64,000 nt of DNA. Source: an uncultured Bacilli bacterium (GTDB lineage Bacteria; Bacillota_I; Bacilli_A; RF39; UBA660). Location of the stretch: NCBI GenBank assembly GCA_934096405.1, contig CAKOLW010000004.1, positions 1-64,000 on the forward strand, written 5' to 3'. This document shows, one piece after another, positions 53,041 to 62,415 of the stretch. The notes under the pieces were generated by a model that had not been told where the DNA came from, ran no database searches, and saw only the letters and a list, made by a program, of their open reading frames with translations. How positions within the stretch are numbered: the first letter of the stretch is position 1; each line of letters begins with the position of its first letter. The translations under genes were made by a program, and so were the position numbers.

Positions 53041-53235
53041 CTTAATACCATATTTTTCTTTAAATTTTTGAACATTACCAGTTCTTGCAGCAACCCTTTT
53101 ACCTGTATAAAATGAATGACATTTATTACAAGTTTCAAGTTGTATCTCACTCCTTGTACTTTTAGTTACAAATTCATTACCACAGGCACATTTAACTACA
53201 CATTCTTTAAGTTCTGGATGAATTCCTTTTTTCAT
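53038..53235 (-). CDS. rpmE: 50S ribosomal protein L31, zinc-binding type
   Basis: The 65-aa protein has MKKGIHPELKECVVKCACGNEF, then ETCNKCHSFYTGKR, that is four zinc-ligand Cys (C..CxC/CxxC type), so it is the C+ form that depends on zinc. An ATG-less longer reading exists upstream, but AAAGGAG is ideally spaced for ATG 53235. It has its own promoter, a short leader that may be autoregulatory and a terminator. Confidence 0.96.
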   Translation of the reverse strand: MKKGIHPELKECVVKCACGNEFVTKSTRSEIQLETCNKCHSFYTGKRVAARTGNVQKFKEKYGIK

Positions 53236-53288
53236 TTTACATTCTCCTTTCGCCATAGTTATATAACTATAGAAACTCTTCGTGAAAG
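53236..53288 (-). promoter_or_regulatory. Candidate autoregulatory leader of rpmE
   Basis: The leader contains a perfect 16-bp palindrome ATAGTTATATAACTAT (53255-53270). CTTTC near its 5' end can pair with GAAAG of the Shine-Dalgarno region. L31-binding leaders are known from Bacillota; membership here is an inference. Confidence 0.4.
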
Positions 53289-53289
53289 T

Positions 53290-53318
53290 AATATACCATT
53301 TTTTTTAATCTTTTTCAA
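53290..53318 (-). promoter_or_regulatory. Promoter of rpmE
   Basis: Minus-strand TTGAAA (53313-53318), a 17-nt spacer and TATATT (53290-53295) with TGG before the -10. Confidence 0.7.
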
Positions 53319-53334
53319 TACCTTTTGCTAATTT

Positions 53335-53838
53335 TTAGTACATATTTAATGAAATCATAGAATTTAATAAATTAACAATTAATTTATCCTTTTCACTAAT
53401 AATAATTTTATCAACAATTATTATACATCCAACTGCATCAGCATCAATTATAATTGGAACTGCATAAAAACTTTTTTCAATTACATTATTTCCAAAACTC
53501 AAACCATAATCTAATAAATCTTTTCTTTCATTCATTACTGAGTTTATCTTATTATCAATTTTTTCATCAATATAATTATTACTACTGCTTACTATAATCT
53601 TATGTTTATCTGATAAATATATATTAGAATTTGTAAATTTACTAAACTCTTTAATCAATTTGGTTGATATATCTAAAACAGAAGAAATTTTTTCATACTT
53701 TTTCAAAATAATTAAATTATCTTCTACATAAATTAAAACATCTTCACCATTTCTAATATTGAAACTTTTTCTAATCTCTTTTGGTATGACAATTCTACCT
53801 AACTCATCTATTTTTCTAACAATTCCTGTACTTTTCAT
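53335..53838 (-). CDS. spoVT: Stage V sporulation transcription factor SpoVT
   Basis: The 167-aa protein has an AbrB-type swapped-hairpin DNA-binding domain (STGIVRKIDELGRIVIPKEIRKSFNIRNGEDVLIYVE, about 1-50) and a C-terminal GAF-like domain. SpoVT adjusts σG-dependent genes in the forespore. GTG 53844 is in frame, but ATG 53838 follows the AGAGG site at normal spacing. The mfd-spoVT neighbourhood matches Bacillus, with ppa inserted between on the other strand. Confidence 0.93.
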   Translation of the reverse strand: MKSTGIVRKIDELGRIVIPKEIRKSFNIRNGEDVLIYVEDNLIILKKYEKISSVLDISTKLIKEFSKFTNSNIYLSDKHKIIVSSSNNYIDEKIDNKINSVMNERKDLLDYGLSFGNNVIEKSFYAVPIIIDADAVGCIIIVDKIIISEKDKLIVNLLNSMISLNMY

Positions 53839-53885
53839 AAACACCTCTAAAAATAGTTTTACTCATTTTTTTTTAAATATACTAT

Positions 53886-53914
53886 TTGACAATAAAGAAT
53901 TAATAAATTATACT
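53886..53914 (+). promoter_or_regulatory. Promoter of ppa
   Basis: Consensus TTGACA (53886-53891), a 17-nt spacer and TATACT (53909-53914), 16 nt before the start; GAGGTGAT is the ribosome site. Confidence 0.85.
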
Positions 53915-53929
53915 TAAAGAGGTGATAAA

Positions 53930-54412
53930 ATGAATAATATAGTAGAATCAATTATAGAAATACCAATGGGAACAAAAAATAAATTTGAAATAAATAAAGA
54001 CACAGGACGTATTAAATTAGACAGAGTATTATATAGTGCATTAACTTATCCAGGTGAATATGGTTTTATTGAAAAAACTTTAGCTCCAGATGGTGATCCA
54101 TTAGATATCCTCGTAATTAGTTCATATCCAACATTTCCAGGCTGTGTAGTCGATGCTAGGGTCATAGGATATCTTACAATAATTGATAATGGTTCACATG
54201 ATGAAAAAGTTATAGCTGTTGTAGATAAAGATCCTAGATTTGAAAATATAAATAATTTAGAAGATCTAACTGAACATCAAAAATCAGAAATCAAAGATTT
54301 TTTTCAAAATTATAAAACACTACAAAATATAAAGGTAATAGTAAAAGATTTTCATAATAAAGAAAAAGCCCTAAATTTAATAGAAAAATGCAAAAAAGCA
54401 TATGAAAAATAG
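53930..54412 (+). CDS. ppa: Inorganic pyrophosphatase, type I
   Basis: It hydrolyses pyrophosphate to drive biosynthesis. This 160-aa soluble family I enzyme has KFEINKDTGRIKLDR, YPGEYGFI and the metal-binding DGDPLDILV with the downstream D-x-x-x-D pair (VVDKDPRF). Family I (soluble, Mg) contrasts with the family II enzyme of Bacillus. It sits on the plus strand between spoVT and mfd with its own promoter and a shared terminator. Confidence 0.95.
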   Translation: MNNIVESIIEIPMGTKNKFEINKDTGRIKLDRVLYSALTYPGEYGFIEKTLAPDGDPLDILVISSYPTFPGCVVDARVIGYLTIIDNGSHDEKVIAVVDKDPRFENINNLEDLTEHQKSEIKDFFQNYKTLQNIKVIVKDFHNKEKALNLIEKCKKAYEK

Positions 54413-54437
54413 AAAGTAAAAATTACTTTCTATTTTT
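54405..54437. terminator. Bidirectional terminator between ppa and mfd
   Basis: A 15-bp perfect stem (54405-54419 with 54423-54437, loop of 3) containing both stop codons. Confidence 0.92.
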
Positions 54438-57400
54438 GCTAATATAAATTAATAGTTCATAAACATAGTATAAGTAATGATTGTCTAAATTATTTTTTAT
54501 AATAGAAATAAAAATAGAATTACCTTTATATAAAAAATTAAATTTCGTACATATTTTAGTAGCTGTTATAAATAATTGTTCAATATTTAAGGAATTATAA
54601 ATATTTTCATCCAACTTCATACTAAATTTTCCATTGTCGTTTACATTAACTATTATACCAATTTCATTTACTAGATTTTGAACCAATATTTCATGCATAT
54701 ATATATCAAGTGTTTCATCAACTATTCCAAATCTGTCTTGAATCTCATTATATAACATCTTATATTCTTCTTCATTACTAATCTTTGATATTTTTTTATG
54801 TAAATCAATAATGATATTGTCTTCGTCAGAATAAGTTTTATCTATATGATTTTGAACATCATCAATTTTTGTTAATATTTCATTATTATTATCGACTTTT
54901 CCATTTAATTCTTCATTAACCAATTCTAAGTACAAATCAACTCCTACACTATCAATAAAGCCTGCTTGCTCACTACCAAGCAAATCTCCAGCGCCCCTAA
55001 TACTCAAATCCCGCATAGCTATTTTATAACCACTACCTAATTCTGTAAATTCTTTAATAGAATCAAGTCTTTTTATAGCAGTTTCTGTTAACAATCTTGA
55101 TTTATCATACATTAAATAAGCATAAGCCTGCTTATCGCTTCTACCAACCCTACCTCTTATCTGATAAAGTTGACTTAATCCAAAATGATCAGCATCAATA
55201 ACAATCATAGTGTTTGCATTAGGAACATCAATTCCATTTTCTATTATAGTTGTACTTACTAAAACATCAAAGGCACCTTGATTAAACCTATAAATTACGT
55301 CTTGCATATCTTCTTTCTTCATTTTCCCATGTGCAAAACAAAAAGTTACTTCTGGTATTAATTTTGCAAAAGTTTGAACTATATTCTCCATATTTTCTAC
55401 TTTATTATACAAAATAAATGATTGACCATATCTAGCTTTTTCCTTTAGAATCACTTCTCTAATAATATATGGATCATATCCTATAACATAAGTTTGTACT
55501 GGCAATTTATTAGCAGGTGGTGTTTCAATTAAAGATAAGTCGCGTATACCAATTAAACTCATTTGTAAACTTCTCGGAATTGGAGTAGCTGACACGCTTA
55601 ACACATGAACATTAGATTTAATTTGTTTTATCTTTTCTTTATGCATTACTCCAAATCTTTGCTCTTCATCTATTACTAATAATCCTAGTTCACGATACTT
55701 AATTTGATTGCCCAATAATTTATGAGTACCAAAAATCACATCTATTTTTCCAGTCTCTAATTTATCTAATATTTCTTTTTCATCTTTTTTACTTGTGTAG
55801 CGATTTAATAAAGCTATATTAACTGCAAAATTTTTAAATCGACTTAAAGCAGAAGTATATTGTTGATAACTTAATAATGTTGTAGGACATAAGTACATAA
55901 CCTGTTTTCCATTCATTATAGCCTTAAAAATAGCTCTAAAAATAACTTCCGTTTTACCATATCCAACATCTCCACATAACAATCTATCCATAGGTTTTGA
56001 ACTTTCTAAATCATGTTTAATTTCTAATGTACATTTAAGTTGATCAGGAGTTTCATCAAATATAAACTCACTTTCGAATAATGTTTGTTCTGGTGTATCT
56101 TTTTTAAAAGGTTCAATTAAAGTAACATTTCTCTTTTGATAAATCTTTATTAATTCATTACTTATATCCTTTATTTTATTTTTAATCTTTAACTTAGTTT
56201 TTTGCCACTCAATGCTATTTAATTTATGAATAATAGGCTTTGTACCTTCTTTAGAAGAATATTTATATAATTTATCAAAATCCTCAACAGGTAAATATAA
56301 TTTGTCATCACCTTTATATTTAATTAAAATATAATCCTTAGATTTTCCATTTTTACTAATTGTAGATAATCCCATGTAGACACCAACACCATTAGTTTTA
56401 TGAACTACATAATCACCAATTTCTAACTTATCTAAAGAGTCTATTTTTTTTCCTAATTTAAATCCAGTATTATATTTAAAATTACTATGGTTAACTAATA
56501 AATCATTTTTAGAATAATAATATTGACTATTATAAATAAATCCAGATGTAATATCTATATTTAATATTTTACCATTATAACTTAAGGAATTAACAAATTC
56601 TTTATCAGTAGTACATAAATAACCATTATTATTAAAAATATCATTCAAGAATTTAGATTTATCATTATTATAATTCATAATAGATTCCGCATGAAACATG
56701 TAATTATAATTACCATTATTATTTAAAGTATCAATATAAATACTAAAAGTTGGTTTAATATCAGAAAGTTTAAAAAGAAAATCATCTTCTTGATAATATT
56801 TCATTTGAGTTATTAAATTTTTTTCCACATTATATATTTGTAAATAATCTTGATAAATAGTTATATAATTATCAATGTAATCTAAAATATTGGAATTAGA
56901 ATTTTTATACTCATCTATTATTGGTTTAATTATAAAATGATCTATATTTGACAAACTTAATTGAGTATTTTCATCAAAATATTTAATTTCTTCTATATCA
57001 TTATCAAAAAATTCAATTCTTATAGGATGTTCTTCAAATATAGGAAAAACATCAATTACAAATCCTCTTACACTAAATTCACCAGTATTTGTAACTATGC
57101 TTTCTTTTTTATAACCTATTTGCATTAGTTTTTCAATTAAAAGTTGTCTATCACAACTAGTATTAACTTTAAGTTCCAAGTTTTTATTTTGCATTTGTAA
57201 TTTAGAAGGTAATTTTTTTAACAGACTACTGGTATGACAAATCATAATAAATTTTTCATCAGTTTGAATCTTATTCAAAAATTTCATTCTCATAAACATT
57301 AACTCAGGAGAAGTTGCTATTGCTTTTTTAGTCAAATAATCATCATCAGGAAAAATATAAATATTTTTAACTGATTTACTAAGTTGAGAATACAACTTAT

Positions 57401-57548
57401 TAGCATCATTTAAATTAGGAGTAACTAAAATTAAATTTTTGTTACAACTAAAAAAGATATACAATAATAATTGATTGTATATTTCGTTTGGTGTAATAGA
57501 TATTTTAATATTTTTTTCAATATTGATATCAAATAAATTACTAATCAT
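54423..57548 (-). CDS. mfd: Transcription-repair coupling factor Mfd
   Basis: Mfd removes stalled RNA polymerase and recruits UvrA. The 1041-aa protein has UvrB-like N-terminal domains (about 1-310), the RNA polymerase interaction domain (KKIDSLDKLEIGDYVVHKTNGVGVYMGL), the RecG-type translocase (Walker A GDVGYGKTEV, DEEQRFG, VSATPIPRS, RGRVGRSDKQAYAYLMY) and a C-terminal TRCF domain. It is about 100 residues shorter than typical Mfd, mainly in the N-terminal half. Confidence 0.96.
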   Translation of the reverse strand: MISNLFDINIEKNIKISITPNEIYNQLLLYIFFSCNKNLILVTPNLNDANKLYSQLSKSVKNIYIFPDDDYLTKKAIATSPELMFMRMKFLNKIQTDEKFIMICHTSSLLKKLPSKLQMQNKNLELKVNTSCDRQLLIEKLMQIGYKKESIVTNTGEFSVRGFVIDVFPIFEEHPIRIEFFDNDIEEIKYFDENTQLSLSNIDHFIIKPIIDEYKNSNSNILDYIDNYITIYQDYLQIYNVEKNLITQMKYYQEDDFLFKLSDIKPTFSIYIDTLNNNGNYNYMFHAESIMNYNNDKSKFLNDIFNNNGYLCTTDKEFVNSLSYNGKILNIDITSGFIYNSQYYYSKNDLLVNHSNFKYNTGFKLGKKIDSLDKLEIGDYVVHKTNGVGVYMGLSTISKNGKSKDYILIKYKGDDKLYLPVEDFDKLYKYSSKEGTKPIIHKLNSIEWQKTKLKIKNKIKDISNELIKIYQKRNVTLIEPFKKDTPEQTLFESEFIFDETPDQLKCTLEIKHDLESSKPMDRLLCGDVGYGKTEVIFRAIFKAIMNGKQVMYLCPTTLLSYQQYTSALSRFKNFAVNIALLNRYTSKKDEKEILDKLETGKIDVIFGTHKLLGNQIKYRELGLLVIDEEQRFGVMHKEKIKQIKSNVHVLSVSATPIPRSLQMSLIGIRDLSLIETPPANKLPVQTYVIGYDPYIIREVILKEKARYGQSFILYNKVENMENIVQTFAKLIPEVTFCFAHGKMKKEDMQDVIYRFNQGAFDVLVSTTIIENGIDVPNANTMIVIDADHFGLSQLYQIRGRVGRSDKQAYAYLMYDKSRLLTETAIKRLDSIKEFTELGSGYKIAMRDLSIRGAGDLLGSEQAGFIDSVGVDLYLELVNEELNGKVDNNNEILTKIDDVQNHIDKTYSDEDNIIIDLHKKISKISNEEEYKMLYNEIQDRFGIVDETLDIYMHEILVQNLVNEIGIIVNVNDNGKFSMKLDENIYNSLNIEQLFITATKICTKFNFLYKGNSIFISIIKNNLDNHYLYYVYELLIYISKNRK

Positions 57549-57557
57549 AAAATCACC

Positions 57558-58100
57558 TTAATTATATTCATTCATTAATTTTTCAAAATCTACTTTATTA
57601 AATTTATTTATAATTTCATCTACTTTGTTAAAAACACTATTTAATGTTTCTAAATCATTTTTACTAAATTTACCTAAAACGTAATCAATTTTATTATTTA
57701 CGCTTTTAGAGATCCCAATACGAATTCTTTTAAATTTTTCAGTACCCAAGCTATTAATAATACTTTTTATACCATTGTGACCAGCACTAGAACCTGCCAT
57801 TTTTAATTTAAATGTTCCCAATTCGAAATCCATATCATCATATATAATCAAAATATCTTCAACAGATAAATTAAAATAATTCATAAAATAACTTACTGAT
57901 AAACCACTATAATTCATAAATGTTAACGGTTTTAAAAAAATAATTTTTTCTCCATTTATATTTATTTCATATATCATTCCATTCTTCTTTTTTTTAAAAT
58001 TATTTTCACCTAAATAATGATCTATTGACATAAAACCTACATTATGACGTGTATTTTCATATTCATTTCCAGGGTTTCCTAATCCTACTATTAACTTCAT
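57558..58100 (-). CDS. pth: Peptidyl-tRNA hydrolase
   Basis: Pth releases peptides from prematurely dropped peptidyl-tRNA. The 180-aa protein has GLGNPGNEYENTRHNVGF with catalytic His20, the KPLTFMNYSG Asn region, the catalytic Asp in IIYDDMDFELG, and GSSAGHNGIKSI. Its ATG overlaps the rsmI stop (4 nt) and it precedes mfd, as in Bacillus. Confidence 0.97.
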   Translation of the reverse strand: MKLIVGLGNPGNEYENTRHNVGFMSIDHYLGENNFKKKKNGMIYEININGEKIIFLKPLTFMNYSGLSVSYFMNYFNLSVEDILIIYDDMDFELGTFKLKMAGSSAGHNGIKSIINSLGTEKFKRIRIGISKSVNNKIDYVLGKFSKNDLETLNSVFNKVDEIINKFNKVDFEKLMNEYN

Positions 58101-58942
58101 TTTTTACTCCTTTGATAATATTCATATAACTCATTTTTACTTATTTCATTGTTTTTTGCAACTTCTTTTATAGCATCGTTAGATCTTAATCCTAATTCTA
58201 TTAATCTTTTAACCTCTATTACATATTTGTCATAATCAACAATATGATTACTTTCATTTTTTTGTATTACTATAACAAACTCACCTATTGGGTTATTATA
58301 AAATTTTAGTGCTCCAATAACATCTCCTCTATAAACTTCCTCATGTAGTTTAGATATTTCCCGGGAAATACTAATTATTCTATTTTCCAATACTTTATAA
58401 ATATTTTGTAAAGTTTTAATTAATCTATGAGGTGCTTCATATAAAACAATAGTAAAGTTGATATTTTTTAACATTTCTAATTCTTTAATTGCTTGACTAT
58501 CTTTAGAGTTTAAAAACCCATAAAATAAAAATTTATCAGCAGATATATTAGACATAGCTAATGCCGGTACAAAAGCACAAGCCCCTGGTAAAGCCACTAC
58601 CGAATGGTTATTTTTAATGACTTCACTTACAACTAAACTACCAGGATCACTTATTAATGGAGTTCCTCTATCAGTTACCAAAGCTATGTTATTACCATCA
58701 TTTAATAATTCAATAGCAACTTTCATCATTTTACTTTCATTAAACTTATGACATGCAACTACTTCATTTTTTATATTAAGAAATTTTAATAACTGTTTAG
58801 TAACTCTTGTATCCTCAGCAAATATAATATCAACTTTAGATAGAACTTCAATTGCTCTATTAGTTATATCTTTCAAATTACCAATAGGTGTAGGAACTAA
58901 ATATAAAACACCTGTATCTTTTTCATAACTTTTTTGTATCAT
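58097..58942 (-). CDS. rsmI: 16S rRNA (C1402 2'-O)-methyltransferase RsmI
   Basis: The 281-aa tetrapyrrole-methylase-fold enzyme has GVLYLVPTPIGNLKDIT, FAEDTRVTKQLL, LVTDRGTPLISDPG and VVALPGACAFVPALAMS. It methylates C1402 of 16S rRNA. Located between trmN6 and pth in a tightly packed operon (2-nt and -4-nt gaps). Confidence 0.96.
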   Translation of the reverse strand: MIQKSYEKDTGVLYLVPTPIGNLKDITNRAIEVLSKVDIIFAEDTRVTKQLLKFLNIKNEVVACHKFNESKMMKVAIELLNDGNNIALVTDRGTPLISDPGSLVVSEVIKNNHSVVALPGACAFVPALAMSNISADKFLFYGFLNSKDSQAIKELEMLKNINFTIVLYEAPHRLIKTLQNIYKVLENRIISISREISKLHEEVYRGDVIGALKFYNNPIGEFVIVIQKNESNHIVDYDKYVIEVKRLIELGLRSNDAIKEVAKNNEISKNELYEYYQRSKK

Positions 58943-58944
58943 AA

Positions 58945-59670
58945 TTACCTCTCAAACATTTTAATTATTTCATCCGTGTACGTTCCATCTTCATTATGAC
59001 ATACTAATGGTTCTAAAACTTTTAATCCAACTTTTCCATCCTTGACAGCACTTATTAAAAATAAATTAGACTCCTCATTTTTTTTTGGATAAATAAACTG
59101 AACAACTTTAGGTTCTAAATTATTTTTTTTCAATGTCAATACCACATCAGTAAATCTTTCTGTTCTATGAACCATTATTAAACTACATCCATTTTTTAGT
59201 ATTTTTTTAGCCATATTACATATATCTTGCAACGTAACACAAATTTCATGTCTAGCAACTGATTTTACCATATTTTTGTTAAAATTGCTAGATTTTTCTA
59301 TTTTAAAATATGGAGGATTGCAAGTAATTAAATCAACAGAATCAGATTTTATATATTTATTTAAATGATTAATGTCTAAATTCAAAATATTAATTTGATC
59401 TTCCAAGTTATTTATCTTGATTGATTCATTAGCAAGTTCACAAACTTTTTCCTGAATTTCAACACCAATTATTTTGGCATTAGTCATAGTGCTTAAAATT
59501 AATGGAATAGGCGCATTCCCTGTACAAAAATCTACAATTGTTTTTATTTTAGATGTTAAATTGCAAAAATGTGGAAGAATTATAGATTCTAAACTAAAGT
59601 TAAAATATTCTGTATTTTGAACAATTTTCATGTTTTTATAACCAACTAAATCATTTATTACAATTGCCAT
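58945..59670 (-). CDS. trmN6: tRNA1(Val) (A37-N6)-methyltransferase TrmN6 (YabB-like)
   Basis: This 241-aa SAM-dependent methyltransferase has the motif I VDFCTGNAPIPL, motif II VEIQ, and the base-methylating motif NPPYF. TrmN6/YabB methylates adenosine in tRNA; substrate position is by family. Its start overlaps the yaaT end by 20 nt. The yabB-rsmI adjacency matches Bacillus. Confidence 0.9.
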   Translation of the reverse strand: MAIVINDLVGYKNMKIVQNTEYFNFSLESIILPHFCNLTSKIKTIVDFCTGNAPIPLILSTMTNAKIIGVEIQEKVCELANESIKINNLEDQINILNLDINHLNKYIKSDSVDLITCNPPYFKIEKSSNFNKNMVKSVARHEICVTLQDICNMAKKILKNGCSLIMVHRTERFTDVVLTLKKNNLEPKVVQFIYPKKNEESNLFLISAVKDGKVGLKVLEPLVCHNEDGTYTDEIIKMFER

Positions 59671-60454
59671 CGCATAAACTATTCATTTCAATTTCAATTT
59701 TTCCTACATTTAAAACATTAACTACATACGTTCTTTTAAGAATGTCAACTGAAATTACTTTACCTTCTCCTTTTTCAGTTATTACACTATCTCCCACATT
59801 AGGCATATTTTTTTTATAACAAGAATAAACATTGTCCTCATAATTTAAACAACACAAAAGTCTTCCACACTGACCATTTATTTTATTTGGGTTCAAAGCA
59901 ATATTTTGATTTTTAGCCATATTAATTGATACTGAATCCAAATCTTTTAAAAAACAGCCACAACACAATTCTCTTCCACATTGTCCTATACCAGACACAT
60001 TTTTAGCTTTATCTCTAGCACCAATTTGACGTAGTTCAATCCTAGTTTTATATATTGAAGCTAACTCCTTAGCTAATTCTCTAAAATCAATCCTACTTTC
60101 AGATACAAAAGTTAACAATAATTGAGCTCTATCCAAAGTAAAACTAGCATTTACAAATTTCATATTTAAATTATATTTATTAGCAATTCTTTTTGCATCC
60201 TCTATTGCACTAATTGCATCTTTTTTATTACGTTTATAACTATTTATATCAGACATAGTTGCTCTTTTTATTATTTTAGTTGTATTATCACTAATTTGCT
60301 TATTCATTACATTTAACATTAATAAAGTAGCTAATTCCAATCCTCTATCATTTTGAACAATTACATAATCATTCTCATTTACATTTAAATCTTTAACATC
60401 GTAGAAAAAAACTTTACTATTACCATCATAAACTATACCAGCAATTTTAGTCAT
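59651..60454 (-). CDS. yaaT: PSP1-domain protein YaaT (RicT)
   Basis: The 267-aa protein has a PSP1 C-terminal domain with the YaaT Cys signature: VSGIGQCGRELCCGCFL, GQCGRLLCCLNYED and CDGNC. RicT with RicA and RicF carries Fe-S clusters and promotes RNA maturation, sporulation and competence in Bacillus. GTG 60463 is in frame; ATG 60454 is better spaced from GGTG. It overlaps the holB end by 8 nt, the same order as in Bacillus, but yabA is missing. Confidence 0.94.
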   Translation of the reverse strand: MTKIAGIVYDGNSKVFFYDVKDLNVNENDYVIVQNDRGLELATLLMLNVMNKQISDNTTKIIKRATMSDINSYKRNKKDAISAIEDAKRIANKYNLNMKFVNASFTLDRAQLLLTFVSESRIDFRELAKELASIYKTRIELRQIGARDKAKNVSGIGQCGRELCCGCFLKDLDSVSINMAKNQNIALNPNKINGQCGRLLCCLNYEDNVYSCYKKNMPNVGDSVITEKGEGKVISVDILKRTYVVNVLNVGKIEIEMNSLCDGNCNK

Positions 60455-61274
60455 TTTTAACACCGTCCATTTCTATTAATATCCTATCCAAGCATAAATT
60501 AACATTAATATTATAATCTAATTTACTTTCTTCATTTATTACTATAAATAATTTATTTATAATCTTTTCTTTATTATTTAAAGCTACAACACTTTTAATA
60601 GTACTCTCACAAAAATTAAAAATCTTTAACTCTTTAAAAATAAAATAATTTAAACAATCTCTATAAAAATATTTCAATACTTTTATAAAAACTTTTAAAT
60701 CTTCTTTTTCCATTTTTTTATTAATCTTGGTATAAATGTAGGGCAAAGAATCATAACCATTATTTTCAAATAAAAGTATTATATCAATATAATTATTCAA
60801 AACTTCTTCTTGAATTTCTTTTATATTATTATCTGTTGTATTATCAAACATAAGTAATTGACATCTAGATTTTATAGTTGGTAGTATTTTATTAACATTT
60901 GAAGTAATTAAAAAAGCATATATATTTGATTGAGGCTCTTCTAAAAACTTCAATAAGCAATTTGAAGCATATTGGTTTAGCTTTTCCGCCTCTTCTATAA
61001 TATAAATTCTATTTTTGTTAGTCAAAGAATAAGTTTTAAATAACTCTTGTAAGTTTATTATTTTTTCTTTTGTTATTATTCCATTTTCAGGCTTTATGTA
61101 AATTATATCAGGATTATCAAAAATTTTTTCAGTTTTATCAAAAAAATAATTTGAAAATATGTATTCCAAATCATCTTTAATATTTTGATAAAATGTATTA
61201 CATATTAAAAAAGCATGAGACATTCTGTTAAAATCATATAATTGTTGAAAATGCTTAATTAACATATTATTCAT
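60447..61274 (-). CDS. holB: DNA polymerase III delta' subunit
   Basis: This 275-aa AAA+ clamp-loader subunit shows FNRMSHAFLICN, ENGIITKEKIINLQELFKTYSLTNKNRIYIIEEAEKLNQYASNCLLKFLEEP and TIKSRCQLLMF. The canonical Walker A is absent, normal for delta', which does not hydrolyse ATP. Part of the dnaX-to-mfd cluster. Confidence 0.92.
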   Translation of the reverse strand: MNNMLIKHFQQLYDFNRMSHAFLICNTFYQNIKDDLEYIFSNYFFDKTEKIFDNPDIIYIKPENGIITKEKIINLQELFKTYSLTNKNRIYIIEEAEKLNQYASNCLLKFLEEPQSNIYAFLITSNVNKILPTIKSRCQLLMFDNTTDNNIKEIQEEVLNNYIDIILLFENNGYDSLPYIYTKINKKMEKEDLKVFIKVLKYFYRDCLNYFIFKELKIFNFCESTIKSVVALNNKEKIINKLFIVINEESKLDYNINVNLCLDRILIEMDGVKND

Positions 61275-61287
61275 AAAATCACCTACT

Positions 61288-61473
61288 TTATATTATATAG
61301 TTTTGTAATACAAGAAAGCCAAAAATAGCAGGTAGACCTAAAAAAGATACTATTCCAATACTAAAAAAATTAATTGGTATTACTATTCCAGCACTCATAA
61401 CTATAAGGTCAAATGTATATAACATACATATTGACATAATAACTCTTTTTATAATAAATACTATCAATTGCAT
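61288..61473 (-). CDS. bofA: Pro-σK processing inhibitor BofA family protein
   Basis: The 61-aa membrane protein has two helices and the BofA C-terminal signature AGIVIPINFFSIGIVSFLGLPAIFGF. BofA holds the SpoIVFB protease inactive until the forespore signals. GGAGG is 5 nt before ATG 61473, which is preferred to the codon at 61485. recR-bofA order is conserved with Bacillus. Confidence 0.88.
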   Translation of the reverse strand: MQLIVFIIKRVIMSICMLYTFDLIVMSAGIVIPINFFSIGIVSFLGLPAIFGFLVLQNYII

Positions 61474-61510
61474 AAAAACCTCCAATAAATAGTATTTTCT
61501 TTTTTAATAT

Positions 61511-62110
61511 TTATGACAACAATTTTCTATCATCCATAGCTCTTATTATTGTTAATGGATCAAGATATTCAATATCAGCGTTTACAGGCAAACCATAAGA
61601 TAACCTAGAAACCTTAACATTTTTTCCCTCAAGTCTTTTATTTATATAAAGTGATGTCATTTCACCTTCAACGGTTGGACTTAAAGATAATATTATTTCT
61701 TTTACATTATTGTTAATTCTAGAATTAATTAATGAGTTAATATTTATATCATCAGGATTTATATCATCCATAGGTGAAATTAATCCACCCAAAACATGAT
61801 AAATACCATTAAATTTTCCTGTTTTTTCAATCATAAAGACACTCTTTGAATCCTCAACAACACAAATTAAATTTTTATCACGATTATCATTTGAACAAAT
61901 ATTACATACATCTGAATTAGTTAAATGACCGCAAATAGAACACTTTTTAATATTTTTTTTAAAATTCAATAAACTATTTGAAAAATTTTTTACAATTTCT
62001 AAATCAAGATCATTTATTGCATAAACATACCTTTCCGCTGTCTTATTACCTATACCAGGAAGTTTTTTAAAGCTTTCCAACAATTCTTCAAATTCCTCAG
62101 GATATATCAT
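61511..62110 (-). CDS. recR: Recombination protein RecR
   Basis: The 199-aa protein has the helix-hairpin-helix LPGIGNKTAERY, a four-Cys zinc finger (CSICGHLTNSDVCNIC), and the Toprim domain (CVVEDSKSV, LSPTVEGEMTSLYI). It acts with RecO and RecF in gap repair. It starts 3 nt after ybaB. Confidence 0.97.
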   Translation of the reverse strand: MIYPEEFEELLESFKKLPGIGNKTAERYVYAINDLDLEIVKNFSNSLLNFKKNIKKCSICGHLTNSDVCNICSNDNRDKNLICVVEDSKSVFMIEKTGKFNGIYHVLGGLISPMDDINPDDININSLINSRINNNVKEIILSLSPTVEGEMTSLYINKRLEGKNVKVSRLSYGLPVNADIEYLDPLTIIRAMDDRKLLS

Positions 62111-62113
62111 TTA

Positions 62114-62401
62114 TTAGAATAAACCTCCCAATCCGTTAGTATATTTTCCAAGTTTTTCTGATTTTGTTTTTTTAATTTTAGAGAGTGCATCATTTACTGC
62201 TACTAAAATCATATCAGATAATAACTCATTATCATCTACATTCTCAAGGATTTGTACAGACAGAACTTCATAATTTCCTCTAACAATTACTTTAATTGCA
62301 CCACTATTACCTTCAAATTCAGTACTTTCTATATCTTTTGTCACCTTTTCTAGTTCACGTTGCATCTTTTGAGCTTGCGCCATTATAGTTTGCATATTCA
62401 T
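62114..62401 (-). CDS. YbaB/EbfC nucleoid-associated protein
   Basis: A 95-aa protein with the family start MNMQTIMAQAQKMQRELEKVTKDIE and core GNSGAIKVIVRGNYEVLSVQI. It binds DNA as a dimer. Classic dnaX-ybaB-recR order. Confidence 0.95.
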   Translation of the reverse strand: MNMQTIMAQAQKMQRELEKVTKDIESTEFEGNSGAIKVIVRGNYEVLSVQILENVDDNELLSDMILVAVNDALSKIKKTKSEKLGKYTNGLGGLF

Positions 62402-62415
62402 AAATTTTCCTCCTC

